8,915 nt of DNA from an uncultured Lachnospiraceae bacterium (GTDB lineage Bacteria > Bacillota > Clostridia > Lachnospirales > Lachnospiraceae), in assembly GCA_910585715.1 (NCBI GenBank), contig CAJUEX010000082.1, positions 1 to 8,915 on the forward strand, written 5' to 3'. This document shows, piece by piece, positions 1 through 6,029 of this stretch; positions within the stretch are counted from its first letter, which is position 1; each line of letters begins with the position of its first letter. Position numbers and translations under genes: made by a program. The notes under the pieces were generated by a model, which had not been told where the DNA came from, did not search any database, and worked only from the letters and a program-made list of their open reading frames with translations.

Positions 1-5
1 TTAAT

Positions 6-43
6 TTAGTCAGAAATCATTTATCACCCTATTTTCTGACTAA
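6..43. repeat. 11-bp perfect inverted repeat
   Basis: TTAGTCAGAAA at 6-16 is exactly complementary to TTTCTGACTAA at 33-43, with a 16-base spacer. No T-run follows directly, although an AT-rich tract (51-60) lies 8 bases downstream, so a terminator of an upstream gene is possible but not typical. A protein-binding site is the alternative. Confidence 0.6.
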
Positions 44-128
44 CACCATTATTTTTTTATTCTGCGCTATACTTCGTCCCTTGGCGAAGGTGCTTGAATA
101 TTTGAAAATGGTGATTTCTCAATGGAAG

Positions 129-140
129 TTATCGCGATAA
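129..140. promoter_or_regulatory. 12-bp palindrome, candidate operator
   Basis: TTATCGCGATAA is a perfect palindrome in an AT-rich leader about 300 bases before an XRE-family repressor gene. GATAAT (136-141) overlaps it and could serve as a -10 element, but I see no good -35 hexamer at the right distance. Operator function is inference only. Confidence 0.25.
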
Positions 141-360
141 TATAAGGGTTTCCGTGATTGTATGTGAGTAAAATGGTAAAAGATGAATGGAAAAATGATG
201 ATGGGAGAAAAGAACTGCTAAGTCAAGTACCTTCCCGGTCTTTTATCTGTCTTTCGGGGAAAAAATCTGTAAGTCGGGATAAAGTAAATGATATTTAGAG
301 GGGTTATGATACAGTTGAAGAGGATGTTAATTTGAAAAGGATAGTCAGAGGAGGAGATAT

Positions 361-465
361 ATGTCAGGAAAAGAGGAGGTGAAAGCAGGAAAAGTAACTG
401 TAGATTATTATTTTCAAGGGAATATAAAAACAGATGGAACAATTTTCATGCGGAACATACTATGA
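361..465 (+). CDS. Small ORF (34 aa) overlapping the XRE gene
   Basis: This ORF starts at an ATG preceded by a very good ribosome binding site (GAGGAGG, about 6 bases upstream), better than that of the regulator it overlaps. It encodes 34 residues beginning MSGKEEVKAGKV and ending TIFMRNIL, has no membrane segment, and runs 32 bases into the XRE gene in another frame. I do not recognise the family. It could be a leader peptide whose translation opens the repressor start by coupling, a small accessory protein such as a recombination directionality factor, or the N-terminal remnant of a longer gene cut short. The strong ribosome site is seen; every role is inference. Confidence 0.4.
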   Translation: MSGKEEVKAGKVTVDYYFQGNIKTDGTIFMRNIL

Positions 466-793
466 CAGGATCGGAGGAAATGTCAGGAGGATACGGATGG
501 AAAAGGGACTGACGCAGGAGCGGCTTGCGGAAAAGACGGAACTGTCGCTTACGGCAATCCAGAAGGTAGAGACAGGGCATAGCGGGTCAAGGCTTGAAAC
601 ACTGATCAGGATAGCGGCTGTCCTGGGGGGTTCCCTTGATGTTCTTGTGGATATCGATGTGAAGGGAGAAAAACACAGGTTTGGGCAGGAGGCAGTATGT
701 CTGCTGTTTCATGATAAAACGGCCAGCGAGGTTAAGTATGCCATAGCAGTAATGGATTCCATATTTAAGTATAAGGATGAATTTCTGGATTAA
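434..793 (+). CDS. XRE-family helix-turn-helix transcriptional regulator
   Basis: The 119-residue product carries a Cro/CI-type DNA-binding domain at about residues 12-72: IGGNVRRIRMEKGLTQERLA, then a recognition-helix region around SLTAIQKVETG, then the closing helices ending in GSLDVLVDI. This is the standard XRE layout (GLTQ-LAE, then IQKVE, then L-IA-VL). The C-terminal 45 residues are unassigned. The chosen ATG has only a weak ribosome site (AAGGGA, 12 bases upstream), which fits translational coupling to the overlapping 34-residue ORF. Small XRE proteins in mobile elements usually repress excision and transfer genes, probably including their own promoter. A strong terminator about 100 bases downstream closes the unit. 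Confidence 0.88.
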   Translation: MEQFSCGTYYDRIGGNVRRIRMEKGLTQERLAEKTELSLTAIQKVETGHSGSRLETLIRIAAVLGGSLDVLVDIDVKGEKHRFGQEAVCLLFHDKTASEVKYAIAVMDSIFKYKDEFLD

Positions 794-890
794 TATTGAT
801 TACGGCATGGCAGGTTACACAGGGCGGAAAGAGTTATCTGTTTTTAGAACCGGCTGGTTATTGCAGGAAAGAAAATTTAGATTAAATGAG

Positions 891-934
891 AGACGTTCAA
901 AGAAACGGAAAATCTTTGGGCGTCTTTTATTTTG
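891..934 (+). terminator. Rho-independent terminator after the XRE gene
   Basis: AGACGTTCAAAGA (891-903) pairs with TCTTTGGGCGTCT (913-925) through 13 pairs, two of them T-G wobbles, around a 9-base loop. A T-rich run, TTTTATTTT, follows at once. This is a textbook intrinsic terminator on the + strand, about 100 bases after the XRE stop codon. It also argues against a gene running across this stretch. Confidence 0.88.
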
Positions 935-1296
935 TATTATTCTGTCACAGTATTACAGAACTTGCAGGCAGATAAAACAATACCCACAAAGATGGGTAAG
1001 GATTGGTGAAAATACCCACTTTTGTGAGTAAAAAATTTTCAATAATGCTTTATGCTAATTACAGGCTTAAAAGCCTGAGGCTTTCCGCCTGAATGAAGGA
1101 AACTTGAAAACTGAATACCAGTATGCAGCGGCTTTAAGAGGCATTCCCTTGATAAAGTTGCGCCGGACAAGGAGCTTCGCCATGACCTGCCTGCCCCGCA
1201 TGGGATAAACCGAAGGACCGTAACAGGAGAAGGAAGGCAGCGAGCGGCATCCGGTGCGGGGCTTCTTGTGGCAGGAAGTTCTAAGGGGGAGCCATA
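935..1296. other. Region without a convincing gene, with several stem-loops
   Basis: No good gene is visible. Structures seen: TACCCA (981-986) with TGGGTA (993-998); a near-palindrome CAGGCTT/AAGCCTG (1062-1068 with 1071-1077); and an 8-base GC-rich pair GCCCCGCA (1193-1200) with TGCGGGGC (1255-1262). The GC content jumps after about 1080. An open frame from 1071 to 1208 with no start codon ends in residues CLPRMG and may be a decayed gene end. The layout would also suit a structured RNA or a transfer-origin-like region; I cannot decide between these. Confidence 0.45.
979..1019 (+). repeat. Repeated AATACCCAC with two competing hairpins
   Basis: AATACCCAC occurs at 979-987 and again at 1011-1019. 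Between them, TGGGTA (993-998) can pair with either TACCCA copy (981-986 or 1013-1018), so two mutually exclusive hairpins are possible. CTTTTG follows the second one. The pattern resembles an attenuator or a pair of operator half-sites, but no gene starts close by. Confidence 0.45.
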
Positions 1297-1419
1297 ATGA
1301 TACTTCTGCCCGATGAGGGCAGCCGGAACAGCGCGCCGGAGGACGGGCAGGGAGAGGGAAGCGTTCCCTGCCACGGACTATGGAGAGATTTAGCCAATCC
1401 GCTCTGCATCCTGCTGTAA
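1297..1419 (+). pseudogene. Small ORF, probable detached N-terminus of the sortase gene
   Basis: The ATG has a good ribosome site (AGGGGGAG, about 5 bases upstream) and begins a 40-residue ORF starting MILLPDEGSRNS and ending HGLWRDLANPLCILL before TAA. The ending resembles the start of a membrane helix after a charged cytoplasmic segment, as expected at the N-terminus of a membrane-anchored sortase. Only 25 bases after its stop, in another frame, the sortase ORF begins. I infer that a deletion with frameshift removed most of the anchor and split the gene. A hairpin, GGCAGGGA (1346-1353) with TCCCTGCC (1365-1372), lies inside it. It could instead be an independent small gene or a chance ORF. 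Confidence 0.35.
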
Positions 1420-1444
1420 GGAAGCGGCGACGGAACTGGAGGAG

Positions 1445-2086
1445 ATGTTCTCGGAAATGGAAGAGGAGGCGGAGCGGTACAGGCAGGAGTATGAGGAAGA
1501 GATGTGGGTGTTGGGATTGGAGGCCTACGATTGGGATTCCCTTTGCAGTGAAAATGTGGATACCAGAGGCTGGCTTTATATCCCTGACACGTTAATCAAC
1601 TTTCCGGTAGTGGGAACGGATGACAATGCCTTTTACCTCTCCCATGATTTTTCAGGGGAGAGGGACAATGCCGGATGCCCGTTTATGGATAAGGATACGC
1701 AGGTCTGGGATTTCAACCGTGTCATCTACAGCCATAACATGGGCACGGGCTCTGATGCTATGTTCTCCACTTTGCTTAAGTATGAGCAGGAAAATTATTT
1801 TAAGGAGCATCAGACCGTCTATTATACGGATGCCTACGGGAGTGCCAGCGCCTATCAGGTGATGGCGGTGGTCAAATACAACGTAGGCGATCTGGAAGAA
1901 TGGGATTTCCGTATCAGAAACCATGAAGATATGGAGAGTTACAATGCGTGGATGGAGCAACTACAGGGAAAGGCATTATTTTATGAAGAACCAGACCATG
2001 CGCCTACCAGCATCATCACCCTTGCCACCTGTGACAGGCGTGTGCATGGTAAAAGCGGGAGATTCCTTGTGATAGCAGGGAAGTAA
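1445..2086 (+). CDS. Class B sortase, catalytic core lacking the membrane anchor
   Basis: Class B sortases are extracytoplasmic cysteine transpeptidases that attach surface proteins or pilins to the cell wall. The 213-residue product shows WLYIPDT-INFPVV (43-56), FYLSHDF (63-69), the histidine motif YSHNMG (H97), the catalytic cysteine motif TLATC (C196) and a following arginine (R206) near the end, all in sortase B order. The usual N-terminal signal/transmembrane helix is absent: the ORF opens with an acidic helix-like linker (MFSEMEEEAERYRQEYEEE). GGAGGAG sits directly against the ATG with no spacing, so this start is doubtful. The frame stays open upstream to 1394 (KEAATELEEMF). The enzyme is therefore probably truncated and may stay in the cytoplasm or not be made. 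Family call is firm; loss of function is inference. Confidence 0.85.
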   Translation: MFSEMEEEAERYRQEYEEEMWVLGLEAYDWDSLCSENVDTRGWLYIPDTLINFPVVGTDDNAFYLSHDFSGERDNAGCPFMDKDTQVWDFNRVIYSHNMGTGSDAMFSTLLKYEQENYFKEHQTVYYTDAYGSASAYQVMAVVKYNVGDLEEWDFRIRNHEDMESYNAWMEQLQGKALFYEEPDHAPTSIITLATCDRRVHGKSGRFLVIAGK

Positions 2087-2157
2087 CAGGATAACAGCTA
2101 CAAAAGACAGTTCCAAATAATCAGGTTTCCTGAATACACACATGAAAAAGTACATAA

Positions 2158-2186
2158 TGGACAATCAGAAAATAATATAGTGGAAT
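2158..2186 (+). promoter_or_regulatory. Possible promoter for the DUF6870-like gene
   Basis: TGGACA (2158-2163, five of six matches to TTGACA) is followed after 17 bases by TGGAAT (2181-2186, four of six matches to TATAAT). The 17-base spacing is ideal, but the -10 is weak and lies only about 17 bases before the ATG, so the leader would be very short. Confidence 0.3.
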
Positions 2187-2202
2187 AAGGGAAACCGGGG
2201 GA

Positions 2203-2466
2203 ATGGGAATGGTAGCTACAGAATTGGAGGAATTGAGGAAAGTAGATATCCGGACAGTGGATGCCAGTACTCTGGCGGATATAGGAGAAATCAGAATTGA
2301 CAGGACGCTGCCGAAGGAGGAACGTCTCCTTGCATTTATAAGGGAAGTAAGGAATCCCTTTTGTTTTATTTGTAATGGAATGGTAGTCAAAACATCTTTT
2401 TCTGATACGGATGAAAGCCTTGAAAAAAAGCTTGTGAAGTTATGTGCCAGGATGGCGGAGGTTTAA
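2203..2466 (+). CDS. DUF6870-like small protein upstream of the recombinases
   Basis: The 87-residue product has no membrane segment. The pattern ELEELRKVDIRTVDASTL, then PKEERLLAFIREVRNPFCF (45-55), then VVKTSFSDTDESLEKKL matches my memory of the DUF6870 family, small proteins next to recombinase genes in clostridial elements, with no known biochemical role. Residues C54 and C57 form a CxxC pair. Two starts are possible: ATG 2203 and ATG 2209. GGGGGA (2197-2202) is correctly spaced only for the second, so the true protein may be two residues shorter. It precedes the first recombinase by 127 bases, with a promoter between, so it is likely a separate or read-through unit. Confidence 0.65.
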   Translation: MGMVATELEELRKVDIRTVDASTLADIGEIRIDRTLPKEERLLAFIREVRNPFCFICNGMVVKTSFSDTDESLEKKLVKLCARMAEV

Positions 2467-2495
2467 CGTAATTGTGAAAATGTTTGGCCTTTCTA

Positions 2496-2524
2496 TGGAC
2501 TATTTTTCTGCAAAATGATATAAT
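2496..2524 (+). promoter_or_regulatory. Sigma-A-type promoter of the recombinase operon
   Basis: A perfect -10 TATAAT (2519-2524) lies exactly 17 bases downstream of TGGACT (2496-2501, four of six matches to TTGACA, keeping the central GAC). Transcription would start near 2531, giving a leader of about 63 bases that contains a stem-loop and the ribosome site of the first recombinase. This is the best promoter in the window and probably drives all three recombinase genes. Confidence 0.72.
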
Positions 2525-2546
2525 AATCTTGGACGAAGCAGAACCC

Positions 2547-2583
2547 CAAATAGAACAGGTTTGACAGCAAACATGGCTATTTG
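2547..2583 (+). promoter_or_regulatory. Leader stem-loop abutting the recombinase ribosome site
   Basis: CAAATAG (2547-2553) pairs with CTATTTG (2577-2583), and inside it GTTTG (2559-2563) pairs with CAAAC (2568-2572). The outer stem ends on the first base of the Shine-Dalgarno sequence GAGGTG (2583-2588), five bases before ATG 2594. The structure could tune recombinase translation as RNA or serve as a dyad protein site as DNA. Confidence 0.5.
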
Positions 2584-2593
2584 AGGTGAACAT

Positions 2594-4300
2594 ATGGAGA
2601 CAAATCTAAACACAAAAATTTATAATGCTGACCTTTATCTGCGCCTGTCTAAAGAGGATGGGGATAAGGAAGAAAGCGACAGCATTACAAATCAGAAAGA
2701 ACTTATTTTTGACTATCTGAAATCCATGGAGGACATCAAAATCCACGAAATAAGAGTGGATGACGGTTACTCCGGGGTCAATTTCAATCGTCCGGCATTT
2801 CAGCAGATGTTAGAGGATATTAAGGCAGGGAAAGTGGACTGTGTAATCACGAAAGACCTGTCACGTTTCGGCAGGAATCATATTGAGGTGGGGAAGTATC
2901 TGGAAAAGATATTTCCTTATTTGGGTGTTCGTTTTATTGCTATTAATGATAATTATGATAGTGCCAGGAGCGATACACAGACAGACAATATCATCATTCC
3001 TTTCAAAAATCTTATCAATGACGCTTATTGTCGGGATATCAGCATTAAAATCAGGAGCAATCTTGAAGTCAAGAGGAAAAAAGGCGATTTTGTAGGCGCA
3101 TTTGCCCCCTATGGCTACCGGAAATCGGAGGCGGATAAGAACAGGCTGGAAATAGACGAAGAAGCGGCAGAGACCGTCAGACGTATTTTCCGGATGTATC
3201 TGCAGGGCAGCAGCGCTTACAGGATAGCCGAAGTGCTAAATGGGGAGGATGTGCTTACCCCCATGGATTACAAGAAAGAGCAGGGGAGCGCTTTTTACAC
3301 AGGATTCAAAAAGAACCTGAAAGGTAAATGGAGTCATGTGCATGTTTTACGGATATTGGGGAATCCGGTGTATATGGGAACCCTCGTTCAGGGAAAGGAC
3401 ACCACGCCCAATTATAAGGTGAAGAAGAAAGTAAAAAAGGAAGAGGAAAAATGGTGCAGGGCGGAAAATGCCCATGAAGCCATTATTCCGGCCTCTGACT
3501 TCCAAAACGTGCAGGAGCTTTTGCAGATGGATACCAGAACCGGAACGGCACAGGAAAAGGTATATGATTTATCCGGCGTGGTCCGGTGTGGCGATTGTGG
3601 AGGAAATATGGTCAGAAAAACCGTTCCCTCCGGGCATAAGAAATTTATTTATTATGTGTGCGGAAACCATAAGGCGGATAAAGCGGTATGCAGTCCTCAC
3701 AGCATTAATGCGGAGAAGCTGGAAGAAAACGTCCTTCTGCTGTTGAATAAGCAGATAGAAACCGTTACGGATATGGATCATATTCTGGGGCAGATGGAGG
3801 AAATGCAGCGGCAGAGCGGGGAGCTTGCAAAGAGAAAACGGCAGATTGTAAAAAAGAAAGAGGAAATCCAGAAATACTGTGGTTTGCGGCTGGATTTGTA
3901 TGAGGATTATAAGGACGGACTGATTACAAAGGAAGAATATAAGGAATTGAAGGGAACCTACGGAGAACGCATCCGGACTGCGGAGCAGGGTCTGGAAAAG
4001 CTGGAGGAAGGAATAGAGCTTCTTGCGGCCGGGCTTAGCCATACCTGCAACTGGATTAATGAATTTAAGCGGTTCGGGTATCTTGACAGTTTGTCAAGAG
4101 AGGTAATCGTCGCCCTGATTGACAGGATATATATTCATGAAAAGAAAAAAGGGGAGCGTTATCCGAGGATAGAAGTCCGTTTTAAATATGCAGAAGAATT
4201 TGAGACCGCCTTAAGTCTGATAGAGGATATGTCTTTGGGCGGGGAAAAAACAACGGATGCCAGGCATCCTTATGTTAACAATAGTAAACGACAGAAATAA
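2594..4300 (+). CDS. Large serine recombinase 1 (TnpX-like)
   Basis: A 568-residue site-specific recombinase of the resolvase/invertase superfamily, which cuts both DNA strands through a phosphoserine link and integrates or excises mobile elements. The N-terminal catalytic domain (about 10-155) has YLRLSKEDGD with nucleophile S19 and DLSRFGRN with R91 and R94. The recombinase domain (about 165-310) includes GDFVGAFAPYGYRK. A zinc-ribbon motif follows (C332, C335, C356, C366), then a coiled coil (about 395-480) and a C-terminal region ending the family pattern at IEVRFKY. The length is normal. GAGGTG five bases before the ATG supports the start. It opens the three-recombinase operon, 37 bases before the second gene. 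The last residues (NSKRQK) and stop codon are encoded within an inverted repeat. The family is certain; the target site is unknown. Confidence 0.95.
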   Translation: METNLNTKIYNADLYLRLSKEDGDKEESDSITNQKELIFDYLKSMEDIKIHEIRVDDGYSGVNFNRPAFQQMLEDIKAGKVDCVITKDLSRFGRNHIEVGKYLEKIFPYLGVRFIAINDNYDSARSDTQTDNIIIPFKNLINDAYCRDISIKIRSNLEVKRKKGDFVGAFAPYGYRKSEADKNRLEIDEEAAETVRRIFRMYLQGSSAYRIAEVLNGEDVLTPMDYKKEQGSAFYTGFKKNLKGKWSHVHVLRILGNPVYMGTLVQGKDTTPNYKVKKKVKKEEEKWCRAENAHEAIIPASDFQNVQELLQMDTRTGTAQEKVYDLSGVVRCGDCGGNMVRKTVPSGHKKFIYYVCGNHKADKAVCSPHSINAEKLEENVLLLLNKQIETVTDMDHILGQMEEMQRQSGELAKRKRQIVKKKEEIQKYCGLRLDLYEDYKDGLITKEEYKELKGTYGERIRTAEQGLEKLEEGIELLAAGLSHTCNWINEFKRFGYLDSLSREVIVALIDRIYIHEKKKGERYPRIEVRFKYAEEFETALSLIEDMSLGGEKTTDARHPYVNNSKRQK

Positions 4301-4314
4301 TTGTCGTTTACTAT
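4281..4314. repeat. Perfect inverted repeat, 13-base arms and 8-base spacer
   Basis: ATAGTAAACGACA (4281-4293) is exactly complementary to TGTCGTTTACTAT (4302-4314), with spacer GAAATAAT. Flanking bases do not extend the match. The spacer contains the stop codon of the first recombinase, and the right arm lies 11 bases before the ribosome site of the second. No T-run follows on either strand, so it is not a standard terminator. The 13-8-13 geometry equals that of lox-type recombination sites. A recombinase or regulator binding site, or an RNA hairpin controlling the second gene, are the alternatives. Confidence 0.75.
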
Positions 4315-4337
4315 AAAAGAAAAGAAGGAGACCGGTT

Positions 4338-6029
4338 ATGGCGAGAACAAGCAGAAAAAGTGAAAAGATTTTATCTCAAAATACAGTGCCGGTAATAAAA
4401 GCCGGATTATATTTACGTCTGTCAGATGAAGAAAATGGAGGGAGGGGAAAGGATAGTATCCATAACCAGCTTGAACTTCTGCTGGACTTTGCGAAAGGAC
4501 TTGAAAAGACAGAAATTGTGGAAACCTACACTGACAACGGACGGACAGGCACGGACTTTGACAGGCCGGAGTGGGAACGAATGATGGAGGATATCAGGAA
4601 GCGGAAGATAAACTGTGTCATTGTAAAAGATTTGTCCAGATTCGGCAGGAACTATCTGGAAGCAGGGGACTATCTGGAAAAGGTATTTCCGTTTCTTGGG
4701 GTTCGGTTTATAGCAGTGAATGACCATTATGACAGTAAAGGTGAGATATTTAGGGAAAGAGAGTTAATAACGGAATTTAAAAATCTTGCAAATGATTATT
4801 ATTCCAGAGATATATCAAAAAAGGTTATGTCGGCTTTCCGCACAAAAAAAGGACAGGGGCAGTTTATCGGGAATATGGCTCCTTACGGATATATTTTGGA
4901 GGATAATCATTTCATAATTGACGAGACCGCCGCCGCTGTTGTCAGAAGAATTTTTTCTATGAAAATGCAGGGGGCAAGCTTTGTGGAGATAGCAAAGACG
5001 CTGAATCAGGAGAATATCCCTTCTCCCAGCCGATATGCCGGGGAGCGCGGGGTTAAAAAATATAAAAATTGCAGCCATATCCTCTGGCAACCCCAGGCGG
5101 TCAGCCGGATTCTGTATAATCCAACCTACATGGGGGATATGGTGCAGGGGAAGAATAACCGCTCCATTTATTCAAAGGAAAAACAGGGCAAGCGTAAGGA
5201 AGAGGCATGGGAAATCAGGAAAGACAGCCATCCGGCAATTGTAGAGAGAGAAATATTTCAAAAGGTACAGGAAGTAAAAGAAAAAAACAGTAAAACATGG
5301 AAAGGCAGGCAGGGCGGGCCGGGCTATGAAAATATACTGGAAGGGATTCTGGTCTGCGGCCATTGTCAGCATGTGATGAGAAGAAACAAAGATGTGAGAA
5401 AGGGAAAGGTACAATACTATTTTTACTGCGGCTCCGCCTACAATTATTCCCAGACCGAATGCGATACATCATCTATTATTGATTACAAAATTTTTGATAT
5501 GGTACTGCGGCAGATAAAGCTGCAGATTGATCTGGCAGTGGAAGCAAAATCTCTGACAGAGCAGATAAAAGAATCCAGTCATTACACGCTTTTGCTTAAG
5601 GAGAAAAAGAAAGCGAAGGAACAGGTAAAGGAAGAACTGGGAAGAACTATTTATTTAAAGACGGGTATCTACAAGGATTTGAAGCAGGGAATTTTGACAA
5701 AGGAGGAGTTTCTGACAGCAAAAGAAAAATACGCCCTGCGGATAACGAAGCTTGAAGAGGAGCTTCATAAAAAGGAAACGGAACTGGAAGATTTTGAGCA
5801 GTGTATTAATGGTTCCAACAAGTGGATGCAAACCTTTCTTCATTTTCAGGGAGCAGAGGAGCTGACAAGGGAAATGGCAGTAGAACTGCTGGAAAAAGTG
5901 GAAGTGTTCGGGGATAAACGAATACATATCAGATTCAAGTTCAGAAATGAGTATGAGTATTTAATGAAACAGTTGGAAACAGAAGATAAAGGACAGGGAG
6001 GGGCACATGAAAGAGCAGTTTGTGGCTGA
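4338..6029 (+). CDS. Large serine recombinase 2 (TnpX-like)
   Basis: A 563-residue large serine recombinase, second in the array and clearly divergent from its neighbours. It keeps YLRLSDEENGG with nucleophile S29, DLSRFGRN (R101, R104), the recombinase domain with GQFIGNMAPYGY (around 175-185), the zinc motif cysteines C340, C343, C364 and C375, and a coiled coil (about 400-490). Compared with the first copy it has a longer N-terminal basic tail (MARTSRKSEK). AAGGAG seven bases before the ATG supports the start. Its last 23 bases overlap the third recombinase gene in another frame, so the two are translationally coupled. It may act with the other two as a hetero-complex, as CcrA/CcrB do in staphylococci, or have its own site; the sequence does not say which. 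Confidence 0.95.
   Translation: MARTSRKSEKILSQNTVPVIKAGLYLRLSDEENGGRGKDSIHNQLELLLDFAKGLEKTEIVETYTDNGRTGTDFDRPEWERMMEDIRKRKINCVIVKDLSRFGRNYLEAGDYLEKVFPFLGVRFIAVNDHYDSKGEIFRERELITEFKNLANDYYSRDISKKVMSAFRTKKGQGQFIGNMAPYGYILEDNHFIIDETAAAVVRRIFSMKMQGASFVEIAKTLNQENIPSPSRYAGERGVKKYKNCSHILWQPQAVSRILYNPTYMGDMVQGKNNRSIYSKEKQGKRKEEAWEIRKDSHPAIVEREIFQKVQEVKEKNSKTWKGRQGGPGYENILEGILVCGHCQHVMRRNKDVRKGKVQYYFYCGSAYNYSQTECDTSSIIDYKIFDMVLRQIKLQIDLAVEAKSLTEQIKESSHYTLLLKEKKKAKEQVKEELGRTIYLKTGIYKDLKQGILTKEEFLTAKEKYALRITKLEEELHKKETELEDFEQCINGSNKWMQTFLHFQGAEELTREMAVELLEKVEVFGDKRIHIRFKFRNEYEYLMKQLETEDKGQGGAHERAVCG

Larger units (their letters stand above)
1..360. other. Leader region without a convincing gene
   Basis: I see no credible protein gene on either strand in these 360 bases. 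The stretch is AT-rich and holds an 11-base inverted repeat (6-16 with 33-43), a weaker 7-base pair CACCATT (44-50) with AATGGTG (107-113) enclosing a small stem CTTCG (72-76) with CGAAG (85-89), and the 12-base palindrome TTATCGCGATAA (129-140). It ends in the strong ribosome binding site of the next small ORF. It probably holds the control region of the XRE gene and perhaps the tail of an upstream unit, but I could not pick a promoter with confidence. Confidence 0.5.

Noticed and set aside
777..1031. 84-codon open frame on the + strand after the XRE gene
   Set aside because: It runs straight through a strong terminator, has no ribosome site and no recognisable protein pattern.
1039..1374. 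111-codon open frame on the - strand
   Set aside because: It lies in GC-rich DNA where stops are rare, has no ribosome site and has a composition unlike a real protein.
2145..2180. 12-codon ORF MKKYIMDNQKII before the DUF6870-like gene
   Set aside because: It has no ribosome site and is too short to support.
4281..4314. Reading the 13-base inverted repeat as an intrinsic terminator
   Set aside because: The stem is followed by AAAAGAAAAG on the + strand and by no T-run on the - strand, and it sits inside an operon of related genes.
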